Assembly (NCBI GenBank): GCA_030600545.1
Contig: JAUVLV010000010.1
Span: 1-56,158 of the forward strand
Direction of reading: 5' to 3'
Source: Candidatus Aegiribacteria sp.
Lineage (GTDB): Bacteria; Fermentibacterota; Fermentibacteria; Fermentibacterales; JCC-6
DNA: 56,158 nucleotides
Part shown: piece after piece, positions 41,343 to 50,473 of the stretch
Position numbering within the stretch: the first letter of the stretch is position 1
Layout of the letters: each line of letters opens with the position of its first letter
Translations under genes and position numbers: made by a program
The notes under the pieces: model-generated
Databases searched by the model: none
Told to the model about the DNA's origin: nothing
The model's input: only the letters and a program-made list of their open reading frames with translations

Positions 41343-42209
41343 ATGAAAAATCGCATTGGTATTATCGGAGGGTCAGGAGTCTATTCCTTTGATGGAGTTA
41401 GAATAGAGCAGCAGCTGAATACCGAAACTCCTTTTGGAAAACCTTCTGCTCCGCTTGTTCTGGCTGAGTATAAGGACATCCCGCTGGTATTTCTGTCACG
41501 TCATGGAGAAGGGCATACCCTTTCACCTTCCGAGGTTCCGTATGCAGCTAACATTTATGCAATGAAGCATGTAGGAGTTCGTCAGCTTATCTCCTTTTCC
41601 GCGGTGGGAAGCCTTCAGAAGGTTTATCACCCGAGGCATTTCGTCATTCCTGACCAGATCTACGACAGGACCAAGGGGATAAGAAGATCCACCTACTTCG
41701 GTGGAGGAATGGTTGGTCACGTTGGATTCGGTTCGCCATTCTGCAGTGATCTTTCAGAGATTCTGTTCAAAGCAGCTGAAAATGCGGATGCAACTGTTCA
41801 CAATGGTGGTACACTTGTATGTATGGAGGGTCCAGCTTTCTCGACAAGAGCTGAGAGCAAAGTATACCGCAGCCAGGGTCATGCGGTTATTGGAATGACG
41901 GCTATTCCTGAAGCAAAGCTTGCAAGGGAAGCAGGCATATGTTATGCAACCTTGTGCATGATAACGGATTACGATGTATGGCATGAAACTGAAGAGGACG
42001 TTTCCGTAGAAGCGGTAATAGCAAATGTCAGAGTAAATACTGTCCGGGCCAGGAAGACGATTGAAAATGTTCTGCAAGCGATTGATATCAATAAAACTGA
42101 TTGTTCCTGCTATGGTGGAAAAAACGGAATTGAGCAAGCGATCATGACTGCTCCGGAACAGCGAAGTTACCTGGCAAAGGAGCATCTGAAGGTTATCCTG
42201 GAAAGATAA
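41343..42209 (+). CDS. mtnP: S-methyl-5'-thioadenosine phosphorylase (MtnP / PNP family)
   Basis: Cleaves methylthioadenosine with phosphate to adenine and methylthioribose-1-phosphate, recycling by-products of SAM chemistry. 288 aa. IGIIGGSGVY (5-14) is the phosphate loop, FLSRHGEGHTLSPSEVPYAANIYA is the family signature, and VCMEGPAFSTRAES ... IGMTAIPEAKLAREAGICYAT ... MITDYDVWH carries the nucleoside-binding residues. A purine nucleoside phosphorylase with broader specificity is the alternative. GAGAGGA lies before the ATG. thiL follows after 8 bp. Confidence 0.93.
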   Translation: MKNRIGIIGGSGVYSFDGVRIEQQLNTETPFGKPSAPLVLAEYKDIPLVFLSRHGEGHTLSPSEVPYAANIYAMKHVGVRQLISFSAVGSLQKVYHPRHFVIPDQIYDRTKGIRRSTYFGGGMVGHVGFGSPFCSDLSEILFKAAENADATVHNGGTLVCMEGPAFSTRAESKVYRSQGHAVIGMTAIPEAKLAREAGICYATLCMITDYDVWHETEEDVSVEAVIANVRVNTVRARKTIENVLQAIDINKTDCSCYGGKNGIEQAIMTAPEQRSYLAKEHLKVILER

Positions 42210-42217
42210 TTTGTTCC

Positions 42218-43180
42218 ATGAAACAGCTTATTTCAGACATAGGGGAGAGAGGACTGATAGGGAGACTAAGGGAGATATTCCCCCGGTTTTCCTGTATTGG
42301 AGATGACAGCGCTGTATTATCGGAAATTCGCTGCCCTGTTGTTACCACTGACAGTTTTTTCGAAGGGACCCATTTTTATCGATGGTGGGCGCCACCACAG
42401 ATACTGGGAAGACGACTGCTTGAAGCCGCTTTGTCAGATATAGCGGCAATGGGAGCAAGAGCTAAATGGATTTTTGCAGCTTTGTCCCTTGACCCGGGGA
42501 TGAGAGTGAAGTGGATAGAGGATTTCTACAGAGGATTGACCGAACGTGATGATATTATCCTCGCAGGTGGAGAGACTGTCAGGGGAGAACGCATGGGAAT
42601 TACGCTCACGATAATTGGTGAAGGAGAAGAACCGGAAACTCTCCTTAGAAGATCTTCTCTTCTTCCTGGTGATAATTTGTGGGTAAGCGGCCTGATCGGC
42701 CGCGCGCTGGACGCACCTTTATTACTTGAAAAAATCGGTGGATTTGAAGGTAACGATCTCAATCCGCGCATGGATAATATCTCCGACGTGAAACTGTTGC
42801 AGCTCAGGGATTTTATGCAACCGAGAGCGGAGCTGGAACTTGGAATTGAGCTAAGAAAAACAGGAGTTCGGTGCGCAATAGATATTTCCGATGGGCTTTT
42901 TTCTGAAGCAGAGCATCTTTCTCTCGAGAGCGAAGTTAATGTAATACTTGATGTTGATGAGTCCATGTTCTACGATTCCGTGAAAGATAGACCCATGGCT
43001 GCGTCTGCCGCTGGAGAAGATTTCATTTTATTGTTTGGAGCAGCGAACGGGCTTGACTTTTCATCAAAAGGGTGTTCCATGATTGGGCGGGCTGAATCCG
43101 GTAAGGGCGAAGTGTCTGCATTTTTTGATGGAGACGAAGTAAATATCAATTCAACGGGATACGATCATATGGAGGTTTGA
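42218..43180 (+). CDS. thiL: Thiamine-monophosphate kinase
   Basis: Makes thiamine diphosphate from thiamine monophosphate and ATP; KorB in this window depends on that cofactor. 320 aa, normal. The N-terminal GERGLIGRLRE is the ThiL-type opening, then IGDDSAVL, VVTTDSFFEGTHF, ALSDIAAMGARAKW, LAGGETVRGERMGITLTIIG and DISDGLFSEAEHL, giving the Asp-rich Mg-ATP site of the AIR-synthase fold. The spacing to mtnP (8 bp) and to the following DUF4342 gene (3 bp) suggests one operon. Confidence 0.93.
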   Translation: MKQLISDIGERGLIGRLREIFPRFSCIGDDSAVLSEIRCPVVTTDSFFEGTHFYRWWAPPQILGRRLLEAALSDIAAMGARAKWIFAALSLDPGMRVKWIEDFYRGLTERDDIILAGGETVRGERMGITLTIIGEGEEPETLLRRSSLLPGDNLWVSGLIGRALDAPLLLEKIGGFEGNDLNPRMDNISDVKLLQLRDFMQPRAELELGIELRKTGVRCAIDISDGLFSEAEHLSLESEVNVILDVDESMFYDSVKDRPMAASAAGEDFILLFGAANGLDFSSKGCSMIGRAESGKGEVSAFFDGDEVNINSTGYDHMEV

Positions 43181-43183
43181 CAA

Positions 43184-43441
43184 ATGGCTGATTCTTCCGA
43201 ATCGAATGAATTCAAGGTTTCTGGTAGCGATCTTCTTGAAAAAATGAAGGAACTTGTTCACCAGGGAAACGTAAGGCATATACTCATTAAGAATGAAGCT
43301 GGTAAAACGCTGATAGAGATCCCTCTGACAATGGGAATACTCGGAGTTGCACTGGTCCCGGTATATGCTGCAGTTGCTGCAATTGCAGCACTTGCTGTAA
43401 AATGTACAATTGAAGTAAAAACTACAGAAGACCCGGACTGA
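43184..43441 (+). CDS. DUF4342 domain-containing small protein
   Basis: 85 aa. GSDLLEKMKELVHQGNVRHILIKNEAG followed by TLIEIPLTMGILG and a hydrophobic PVYAAVAAIAALAVKCTIEV is the complete DUF4342 pattern. One membrane-embedded segment (about 48-70) is likely. Function is unknown. It lies 3 bp after thiL. A 7-bp hairpin (AGCTGAC / GTCAGCT, 43443-43465) follows its stop codon, within a 169-bp gap before the channel gene. Confidence 0.8.
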   Translation: MADSSESNEFKVSGSDLLEKMKELVHQGNVRHILIKNEAGKTLIEIPLTMGILGVALVPVYAAVAAIAALAVKCTIEVKTTEDPD

Positions 43442-43610
43442 AAGCTGACACCTCGATAGTCAGCTCGATAGAATTCCCGTATAGAAACTGGAATATTCCG
43501 TAGTGCCGATATGTAAATTTCGAAGAAAAGCGGCTTCACTCAACTGTTTCATTCCCTGAGATTATCAGTTATTGTATTGACATCATAATAAGTATCCGGG
43601 AGGTATATCT

Positions 43611-45116
43611 TTGAACGCCCAGATGATCATACACGGTATTCAGGCAGTTGTTCTGGGTTTATCTGTCGGTCTTATTCTTCTGATTATCCGGAAGCATGCT
43701 CCCGGCAGTAAATTGAGACTGTGGGTACTTCTTGCGGGAATCGCGGGTGCTGCCTATCTTATAATGAGGATGTTCGGTGTTCCCGGAGAATCCACATTTT
43801 CAAAGATGGCTCTTGCAGCCACCATCATGCTTTCTTCGAACATTATGCTGCAGATTCTGAACCTGTTGTTATGGGACTATCTTCTTAAAAAGCAGGTTGA
43901 TGTCCATATTCCAAGGCTTGTAATCGATATGATCAATTTCGCAGTACTCGCAATTGTAGCCGTTGCCCTTCTGAACGGAATATTCGGAGTTAGACTTACT
44001 GCATTCCTTGTAACATCTACTGTACTTTCGGCAGTAATCGGTCTTTCTCTTCAGGATATTCTGGGCAACCTCTTTGCCGGGCTGGCTCTTCAGATGGAAC
44101 GGCCATACAAACTTGGTGAATGGGTAAGTGTTGGTGATGAAGAGGGGGTTGTTGTCCAGATGAACTGGAGAACACTAAGCATTCGAACAAGGTCCGGTGA
44201 TCATGTAATAATTCCGAATGCAACTGTATCCAAGGATATCGTAACGAATTACTCCCGTCCAGACAGAAATCATATGTGCCGGATATCCGTTGGGATGGCT
44301 TATGATCATCAGCCTGGAAAAGTTAAAAAAATAATTATTTCAATTCTTAAAGAAATGGATGGAGTTCTTGATACTCCATCACCAAGAGTATTCCTCAATA
44401 AATTCGATGATTACTCCATTATTTATGATGTCAGGTTCTGGATATACGAGTATCACAGGAGGCCTGAGTTGGAAAACGCTGTAAGAACTCGAATATGGTA
44501 CAGTTTAAGACGCAATGGCCTGACTATCCCGTTCCCCATAAGGGATGTAACAATCAGAGAAGTTTCAGCTGAACACGAGGACAGAGTAAATGAGAATATG
44601 AAGCAGAATGTTATCCGGGAGCTCAGGAACATCGAACTATTCAAGCCCATGTCCTACGATCAGATAGATGAGCTTGCTGCAAGTTCATCAAAACTCCTGT
44701 TTTCCAAGGGAGAAATTCTGGTTCAGCAGGGGGATTCCGGCGACTCTCTTTTTATCATTTCAGACGGCGAGGTAGAAATATTCGTTTCTGACAGCGCTGG
44801 AAACAAAACCCATCTGGTTGATCTTCAGAAGGGAGACTACTTCGGTGAAATGAGTCTCCTTACCGGTGAGCCGCGTTCAGCCTCTGTTACCGCTATTTGT
44901 GAAACTGAGGTGATAGTCGTTGAAAAGAGTGGAATAGCTGAACTGCTGGAGCAGGAATCTTCTATTCTTGAACCTCTTTCCACCATGCTGGAGAAAAGAA
45001 TGGAAGACCTTTCAGGCAAGGTAACAGATCAGAAGGTAAAGAAAAAGAGCGCTGAACAGCCTGACAGAAAGGAACACCTGATTGGTCGAATCAGGGACTT
45101 CTTCGGGATAGGATAA
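43611..45116 (+). CDS. MscS-family mechanosensitive channel with C-terminal cyclic-nucleotide-binding domain
   Basis: 501 aa from TTG 43611, which has GGGAGG 7 nt upstream. There are about four or five N-terminal TM helices, then the MscS pore-lining helix and beta domain (VTSTVLSAVIGLSLQDILGNLFAGLALQ ... GEWVSVGDEEGVV ... IPNATVSKDIVTNYSRP). At ~350-470 is a cNMP-binding domain with FSKGEILVQQGDSGDSLFII and the phosphate-binding cassette FGEMSLLTGEPRSASV, whose Glu and Arg bind the cyclic phosphate. This is the architecture of bacterial cyclic-nucleotide-gated (bCNG) channels. A Lys-rich tail ends the protein. A MITE-like palindrome begins one base after the stop codon. Confidence 0.93.
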   Translation: MNAQMIIHGIQAVVLGLSVGLILLIIRKHAPGSKLRLWVLLAGIAGAAYLIMRMFGVPGESTFSKMALAATIMLSSNIMLQILNLLLWDYLLKKQVDVHIPRLVIDMINFAVLAIVAVALLNGIFGVRLTAFLVTSTVLSAVIGLSLQDILGNLFAGLALQMERPYKLGEWVSVGDEEGVVVQMNWRTLSIRTRSGDHVIIPNATVSKDIVTNYSRPDRNHMCRISVGMAYDHQPGKVKKIIISILKEMDGVLDTPSPRVFLNKFDDYSIIYDVRFWIYEYHRRPELENAVRTRIWYSLRRNGLTIPFPIRDVTIREVSAEHEDRVNENMKQNVIRELRNIELFKPMSYDQIDELAASSSKLLFSKGEILVQQGDSGDSLFIISDGEVEIFVSDSAGNKTHLVDLQKGDYFGEMSLLTGEPRSASVTAICETEVIVVEKSGIAELLEQESSILEPLSTMLEKRMEDLSGKVTDQKVKKKSAEQPDRKEHLIGRIRDFFGIG

Positions 45117-45117
45117 T

Positions 45118-45221
45118 TAGGGACGGAGGGTATTTATTTTAAACTATGAAATAATATAACTGAATCATGGGTCATAAGTTCATATTATTCACGTTTTGCG
45201 AATAAAATCCCTCCGTCCCTA
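45118..45221. repeat. 104-bp MITE-like palindromic element
   Basis: Perfect 13-bp terminal inverted repeats, TAGGGACGGAGGG at 45118-45130 and its complement at 45209-45221, continue into imperfect A/T-rich pairing. The inner part (about 45148-45192) is also an imperfect palindrome (TGAAATAATATAACT against AAGTTCATATTATTCA), so the whole element can fold into one long hairpin. It fills the space between two convergent stop codons almost exactly and carries no ORF. The TAGGG end resembles that of the other repeat family here (TAGGGTCAGG at 39532). Confidence 0.85.
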
Positions 45222-45223
45222 TT

Positions 45224-45709
45224 TTAAAAGATGACCTGGCTCATGGCATAGTAAATAGCCATGAGGGAAGAAAACACCGCGCTCGAAAAGAACCTCCACT
45301 TCAGAGGGATTTTGTTCTGAATCACATAATTCGCTGTGAATGCCACAGGTACATTTGCCGAAAATGAATAGAACCCCAGGCAGAGAAGGTTCCAGCTTAT
45401 GCTGTTCCAGTTACCCTGCAGAATCTGAATGAACAAAAGATGGCGTGCTATCCACAGGGGATTGAAATAGAGTATAGCCAGACCGGCTCTTGACATTGAG
45501 CCCCGCAGGTTGCTTATCTGTGCGGTTTTTGCGTCTATCCATCTGAAGTAATTGGGAATTTCAAATGCGTAAACTGTACCGCCAATGACCATCATTCCCA
45601 GTAACCTCACGAGAGAAAACTCCGACATAACAACAGATGCGATGGTATCACCGGTAGAGTATATGAGAACTCCCCTTAGAATGTCAGCCTTGCTATAACT
45701 GAGTTTCAA
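45224..45709 (-). CDS. Small membrane protein, possibly Mpv17/PMP22-like
   Basis: 161 aa with four hydrophobic segments. The order LIYSTGDTIAS, RLLGMMVIGGTVYAFEIPNYFRWID and FSANVPVAFTANYVIQNKIPLKWRFF resembles the eukaryotic-type Mpv17/PMP22 plan (GD-x-x-x-Q, then R ... G ... P ... WY, then a P-rich loop and R before the last helix), but identity to that family looks low. Without a profile search this remains tentative. It ends two bases from the MITE-like element and lies 11 bp after the xanthine dehydrogenase large-subunit gene on the same strand. Confidence 0.6.
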   Translation of the reverse strand: MKLSYSKADILRGVLIYSTGDTIASVVMSEFSLVRLLGMMVIGGTVYAFEIPNYFRWIDAKTAQISNLRGSMSRAGLAILYFNPLWIARHLLFIQILQGNWNSISWNLLCLGFYSFSANVPVAFTANYVIQNKIPLKWRFFSSAVFSSLMAIYYAMSQVIF

Positions 45710-45720
45710 TATCCGCTGCT

Positions 45721-47982
45721 CTAATGTTTCTTATTCAAAAGCATTAGAAGCTTTTCGTTTGTCAGCGGAGCTGAATAAACAGGCGGGATTTCCTGGTTGC
45801 ATGCCTGGATTGCTTCGAGAATCGCGAAATATGTACCTATCCCATACATGAAAGGAGGTTCTCCCACAGCTTTGGAGTTGTACACTCCAGCGTTGGGGGA
45901 AAGGCATTCCAGGAATTCAATATCCACCTTATCCGGAGTAAAGTAGATATCAGGTATCTTGTAGGTCGCGAGAGAATCTGACAGCAGGGCATCTGTTTCA
46001 GTATGATATTTCAGCTCTTCCATTGTGACCCATCCGATTCCCTGAAGAAGTCCCCCCTCAACCTGTCCTTTATCAACAAGGGAATTGATGCTTTCTCCCA
46101 CATCGTGAACGATCTTTACTGAATCCACCGAAAAAATACCTCTCAGCCTGTCTAGAGTAACCTCGGTAATCGCCGTTCCCGCTACATGGTAGGCGAAAGG
46201 ACGCCCCTTTTCGGAAGATTTGTCGAAGTACAATCCCGGTGTTGCGTAATGAGCCTGGCATGAAAGGCTTATCCTGGCAAGATACGCGAGATTCACGAGT
46301 TTATCCCATTCAAGGTCGGTTTTCTTACCGTTGATCAATACGGCTTCATTTATCATTTCAACTTTGCAATCCCCAGATTTACAAAGACATTTTACGGCGT
46401 GAGACAGAAGACGCTTGAGAATGTTACTGCAGGCTGTTCTTATGGCGTTGCCGTTCATGTCCGCCGCTGAGCTTGCCGCTGTGGGTGAGGTGTTGGCCGC
46501 CCTGGTCGTGTTGGTAGATTCAATCTTGATCCTTGACAGGTTTATTCCAAAGGTTCTTGCCGCGACCTGGGCTATCTTCGTATTAACTCCCTGCCCCATT
46601 TCAACAGCTCCCGTGCTGATTCCCACACTTCCATCTGTATACACATGTACAAGAGCGTTAGCCTGGTTCAGTGAAATATTGGTGAAAGAAATCCCGAAAC
46701 AGACCGGCATGAAGGATATACCTTTCTTAAACATCACGTTACTGCTGTTGAAATCCTTTATTTTTTTACCTGTATTATCCTTACGGTACAATCCATCAGC
46801 CTGTTTCCAGGATCGTCTGACCTCGCTTCCCTCGTAAGCCATCCCGAAGGGGAATATGTCACCTCTTTTCAGCAGGTTCTTCTCCTGTATTTCCCCGGGG
46901 CTGATTCCCAATTTTTCCGAAGCGCTGTAAATCGCCGATTCAATAACGAACATGGCCTGAGGTGCCCCGAAGCCCCTGAAAGCTGTGTTAGGTGGAAGAT
47001 TGGTTCTGCAGCACATGCCTGTTGCCTTTACATTGGGAATGAAATAGGCGTTTGTTGAATGAAACAGTGTCCGCTCCAGAATCGCTGTAGACAGGTCGGA
47101 TGCCGCTCCTCCGTTCTGATAGTAGGTAACCTCCCACGCTATCATGGTACCGTCGCTCTTAAGACCCAGTTTGAAATCGGAACTGTACGGATGCCTTTTT
47201 CCTGTCCATGTCATATCTTCATTACGGTTCAGTACCAGTTTCACCGGCCTGCCTGTTAAATACACACCGAGGGCTGCCATAACGGCCCAGGGAGTAGCCT
47301 GGTCTTCCTTGCCTCCAAAAGCTCCCCCCAGCCTGCCGATATCAATTTCAACCTTATTCATGGGTATATTCAGAACTCTGGCAGCGATTTTCTGCACAAA
47401 TGTAGGCCCCTGGGTCCCTGAAGTAATTCTGATGCAGCCATTTTCCATTGGAATGGCAAAGGACCCCTGCGTTTCAAGGTACAGATGCTCCTGCCCTCCC
47501 GAATCAGCCCTTCCCTCAACTATGCAGTCGCACTCCTTCCACATCGCTGAAACACTGCCCAAGGAGAAAGTTCTGGGGGGAGCTATGAGCATACCTTTCT
47601 CAAAGGCTTCCCTTGGATCGACAACCGATGGTAATTCACTCGTTTCCAGCCTGATAGCCTTTACCGCTCTTCTGGCCTTTTCCGGGCTATCCGCCAGAAC
47701 AACTGCGATGGGCTCTCCGATGAAATGTACTTCCTTCTCGGCAAGAAGAAGTTCATCCATGATGATATTGCCGATCTGATTTTCACCCGGGATATCCTTT
47801 GCTGTAATGACCGCTTCAACTCCGGGTATCGATAAAACTTCATCGATTTCCAATGTCTCTATCTCACCATGCGAAACAGGAGAGACAAGCACTGCAGCAT
47901 GAAGGACATCTCCGGGAAGTTTGAAGTCATCTACGAACAGGGAACTGCCTCTTACGTGCAGAAGAGCATCCTGATGTTTCAT
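45721..47982 (-). CDS. Xanthine dehydrogenase-type molybdopterin-binding subunit
   Basis: 753 aa, complete. The N-terminal aldehyde oxidase hammerhead (about 5-110, RGSSLFVDDFKLPGDVLHAAVLVSPVSHG) is followed by the molybdopterin domains. QEHLYLETQGS, GRLGGAFGGKE, NTAFRGFGAPQ, AVEMGQGVNTKIAQVAA and VGEPPFMYG are present. They supply the residues matching bovine Glu802, Arg880 and Glu1261, so a xanthine- or hypoxanthine-type purine is a plausible substrate. No XdhC or molybdenum-insertion gene is visible here. It overlaps the FeS/FAD subunit gene by 4 nt. Confidence 0.93.
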   Translation of the reverse strand: MKHQDALLHVRGSSLFVDDFKLPGDVLHAAVLVSPVSHGEIETLEIDEVLSIPGVEAVITAKDIPGENQIGNIIMDELLLAEKEVHFIGEPIAVVLADSPEKARRAVKAIRLETSELPSVVDPREAFEKGMLIAPPRTFSLGSVSAMWKECDCIVEGRADSGGQEHLYLETQGSFAIPMENGCIRITSGTQGPTFVQKIAARVLNIPMNKVEIDIGRLGGAFGGKEDQATPWAVMAALGVYLTGRPVKLVLNRNEDMTWTGKRHPYSSDFKLGLKSDGTMIAWEVTYYQNGGAASDLSTAILERTLFHSTNAYFIPNVKATGMCCRTNLPPNTAFRGFGAPQAMFVIESAIYSASEKLGISPGEIQEKNLLKRGDIFPFGMAYEGSEVRRSWKQADGLYRKDNTGKKIKDFNSSNVMFKKGISFMPVCFGISFTNISLNQANALVHVYTDGSVGISTGAVEMGQGVNTKIAQVAARTFGINLSRIKIESTNTTRAANTSPTAASSAADMNGNAIRTACSNILKRLLSHAVKCLCKSGDCKVEMINEAVLINGKKTDLEWDKLVNLAYLARISLSCQAHYATPGLYFDKSSEKGRPFAYHVAGTAITEVTLDRLRGIFSVDSVKIVHDVGESINSLVDKGQVEGGLLQGIGWVTMEELKYHTETDALLSDSLATYKIPDIYFTPDKVDIEFLECLSPNAGVYNSKAVGEPPFMYGIGTYFAILEAIQACNQEIPPVYSAPLTNEKLLMLLNKKH

Positions 47983-49409
47983 AACAATTTCTCTCCATCG
48001 ACGAGTCCAGGGAAAAGCTCAACAAAATGGGCTGCAATGAGCTTTCCCAGAAGCAGCTTCTTGTATGCAGCGGAACCGCGCACATCATCTATGGGACTGA
48101 CTTCGTTGCAGGCAGTACGAACCGCGAACTTAGCTGTATCCGTGGAAATCTTCATACCACTCATGGCAGCAGAAGTTCCTGCGAGATAAAGGGGAACAGG
48201 AGCAACGCCTCCTGCGGAGATATCAGCATTTTCTATAACTTCATCGTTAGTTCTGAAAACCGCGGCGGAATTAACGGAGGCAATGTCGAGATGTTTTCTC
48301 ATGGCGACTTTTTCGAAATTGATACTGGTTTTTAGATCGGGCTCCGGGAATTCAAGACTTTCCAGTAATTCTCCGGGAGAAAGATCCAGTAATTTGTAAC
48401 CTTTGTAGAAATTTTTTAAGGATATTTCTCTGTAGTCAGAGCCATTTACTATTCTCAGCCTGGAATCCAGTGCAAGGAAGATAATGGTAAGATCGCCTAT
48501 TGGAGACGCGTTTACGATGTTCCCCCCAACAGTAGCCCTGTTGCGGATCTGGGCTGAGGAAACGAGATCCAGAGATCTCTCGAGATTACCCGAATTGCTG
48601 AATATCCCTGAATCGATGATGTCCCTGATAGTTGCAGCAGCTCCGATGACAGCTCTGCCATCTGTTATGGATATTCCGTTCATTCTTTTTTCTTTTGATA
48701 ATAATCTCAGATTGGCATTTTTCAGCTTCTCAGCTTCGATTACGAAGAGGTCTGTCCCGCCTGCTACTGTTACGGTACGTCCTGATACATTCGCGTCGAG
48801 TCCGAAGGATTCATATGTATCCATTGCTTGAAGCTTCTCTTCAATCTCGAGGAAGTAGGGTGGTATAATTCCATTCTCTACAAGCCATTCAAGATGTTCG
48901 CGGGAGTGGCAGCTTCCGGCGGGGGAATGCCCGGTTATTCCGGAAACTGTTTTCGCGGCATTCTTTATAGATACATATCCCGTGCACCTGCAGATATTCC
49001 CCCCCAGGGAACCTGTTGCCCCCGCGTCGTCAGGATCAATTGTACTCAGAAGGTAACCTGTAAGGGACATGATAATGCCGGGTGTACAGAAACCGCACTG
49101 GGAGGCACCTTCCTCTACGAAAATCTTCTGAATGGAAGACAATCCTTCCTTCGGATTAACTCCTTCGATGGTTACAAGATGCCTGCCCTGGAGTTCCGCG
49201 ATGGGAAGAATACAGGAATTCACAGCCATGTATTTAATACCCTGCTCAAGTGGTATTCCCAGAAGTACGGTGCAGGCGCCGCAGTCACCCTCCCTGCAGC
49301 CTTCCTTTGTTCCTGTTAATCCTGCTTCCTTTCGAAGCAGATCAAGAGTAACCGCCCCCGGAGGAAGCTTCGTTGTATAATTCCGATCATTGAGAATGAA
49401 CGATGTCAT
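47979..49409 (-). CDS. Xanthine dehydrogenase small subunit ([2Fe-2S] and FAD domains fused)
   Basis: 476 aa. Residues ~1-80 are a plant-type [2Fe-2S] ferredoxin (EGCREGDCGACTVLL), ~85-165 the helical second [2Fe-2S] domain (CGFCTPG ... NICRCTGY), and ~205-375 the FAD-binding domain (TVAGGTDLF, SAQIRNRATVGGNIVNASPIGD). The C-terminal FAD-linked domain ends the chain. It carries electrons from the Mo site to NAD+ or another acceptor. The fused FeS-FAD plus separate Mo subunit is the XdhA/XdhB layout. It is the first gene of the two-gene operon; 39 bp separate it from the upstream patatin gene. Confidence 0.94.
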   Translation of the reverse strand: MTSFILNDRNYTTKLPPGAVTLDLLRKEAGLTGTKEGCREGDCGACTVLLGIPLEQGIKYMAVNSCILPIAELQGRHLVTIEGVNPKEGLSSIQKIFVEEGASQCGFCTPGIIMSLTGYLLSTIDPDDAGATGSLGGNICRCTGYVSIKNAAKTVSGITGHSPAGSCHSREHLEWLVENGIIPPYFLEIEEKLQAMDTYESFGLDANVSGRTVTVAGGTDLFVIEAEKLKNANLRLLSKEKRMNGISITDGRAVIGAAATIRDIIDSGIFSNSGNLERSLDLVSSAQIRNRATVGGNIVNASPIGDLTIIFLALDSRLRIVNGSDYREISLKNFYKGYKLLDLSPGELLESLEFPEPDLKTSINFEKVAMRKHLDIASVNSAAVFRTNDEVIENADISAGGVAPVPLYLAGTSAAMSGMKISTDTAKFAVRTACNEVSPIDDVRGSAAYKKLLLGKLIAAHFVELFPGLVDGEKLL

Positions 49410-49448
49410 CTTCCCCCAATTCCATTGACTGTCCTGATTATAATGATG

Positions 49449-50351
49449 TTATGAAGATGACGATATTTCAGGATAGAACTTCATCAGTTTCTCTTTAAGT
49501 TCACTGCAGGAAACCTCAGCACATGCATATATTTCCTCGGCCCTGTTAAACTCAAGAATTCCAATATTTACAATTTCAGGTTTTATATAAATATCAGGCC
49601 TGCCTGATTTTTTTCTGGCCTTAACAATTGATCTCTGCATTATATCGAACATATCAAAAACTGCCTTGACTGCGCTGGGAGGGCTGTCAGATACGGATTC
49701 CGCATATCCTAGAACATCCACGGCAACAATTACATCGCATTCATCCAGAACATCCCAGGGAACCGGATTCACTCCTCCACCGTCAATAAGAATCCGTTCT
49801 CCATATTTTACTGGAGTAAAAAGCCCCGGAAGCCCCATACTTGCCTTGACCCCCTGTAGAAGGTCCCCTGAGGATATGACCACCTGGCTTGATGCCCAGA
49901 AATCTGAGGTGACAACCTTAAGTGGAATCTCAAGTTTATCGAAATTGTCCATCTTAATAGCATCGTAAAAGTATTTCATAATCGAATCGCCTTTGAAAAT
50001 TCCCGGTCCCATAAAGTCGATGTCCAGGAATTTTACGAACCTTTTGATATCTTTGAGTATTTCTACCGGGGAATCATTCTTTCTGATGATTGTCTCCCGT
50101 ACCAGACTGCGAATTTCCGAGCCACTCAGACCCGATGAATACAGAGCCCCCATTACAGCGCCTATGCTCGTACCCGCAATGCAGCATGGTCTGATTCTCA
50201 TTTCATCAAGAAGCTCAAGAATAGGAATATGCGCAAGCCCCCTTGCTCCGCCGCCGCCCAGGGCAAGGCCTAGCCTGATACTCTTCTTTTTGCCGTCCGG
50301 CGTTTTCCTCCCGAGAAGGCTACGGATTCTTTTTATCAAATAACTACTCAT
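49449..50351 (-). CDS. Patatin-like phospholipase (RssA type)
   Basis: 300 aa. The oxyanion loop is LALGGGGARGLAHI (29-42), the nucleophile Ser lies in GTSIGAVMG, and the catalytic Asp in LIDGGGVNPVPW completes a Ser-Asp dyad. It has no signal peptide, so it is probably a cytoplasmic or membrane-associated acyl hydrolase. A Lys/Arg-rich N-terminus precedes the domain. It is on the same strand as the xanthine dehydrogenase genes but without overlap. The 122-bp gap upstream holds nothing recognisable. Confidence 0.92.
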   Translation of the reverse strand: MSSYLIKRIRSLLGRKTPDGKKKSIRLGLALGGGGARGLAHIPILELLDEMRIRPCCIAGTSIGAVMGALYSSGLSGSEIRSLVRETIIRKNDSPVEILKDIKRFVKFLDIDFMGPGIFKGDSIMKYFYDAIKMDNFDKLEIPLKVVTSDFWASSQVVISSGDLLQGVKASMGLPGLFTPVKYGERILIDGGGVNPVPWDVLDECDVIVAVDVLGYAESVSDSPPSAVKAVFDMFDIMQRSIVKARKKSGRPDIYIKPEIVNIGILEFNRAEEIYACAEVSCSELKEKLMKFYPEISSSS

Positions 50352-50473
50352 TCAAATCTCCATAAGATACTGAGAATTCATTTTTATCAATAACATAAAC
50401 AATTGAGAACATCCGGATTTCTTGAAAGAAGATTCATTTCGACTGCCGGTAACCTGATGTGGATTGAATGTGA

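Noticed and set aside
43577-43590. TTGACA followed by ATAATA before the MscS-type channel gene
   Set aside because: The hexamers are only a few bases apart and the next TATA-like sequence overlaps the ribosome-binding site, so no proper promoter spacing exists.
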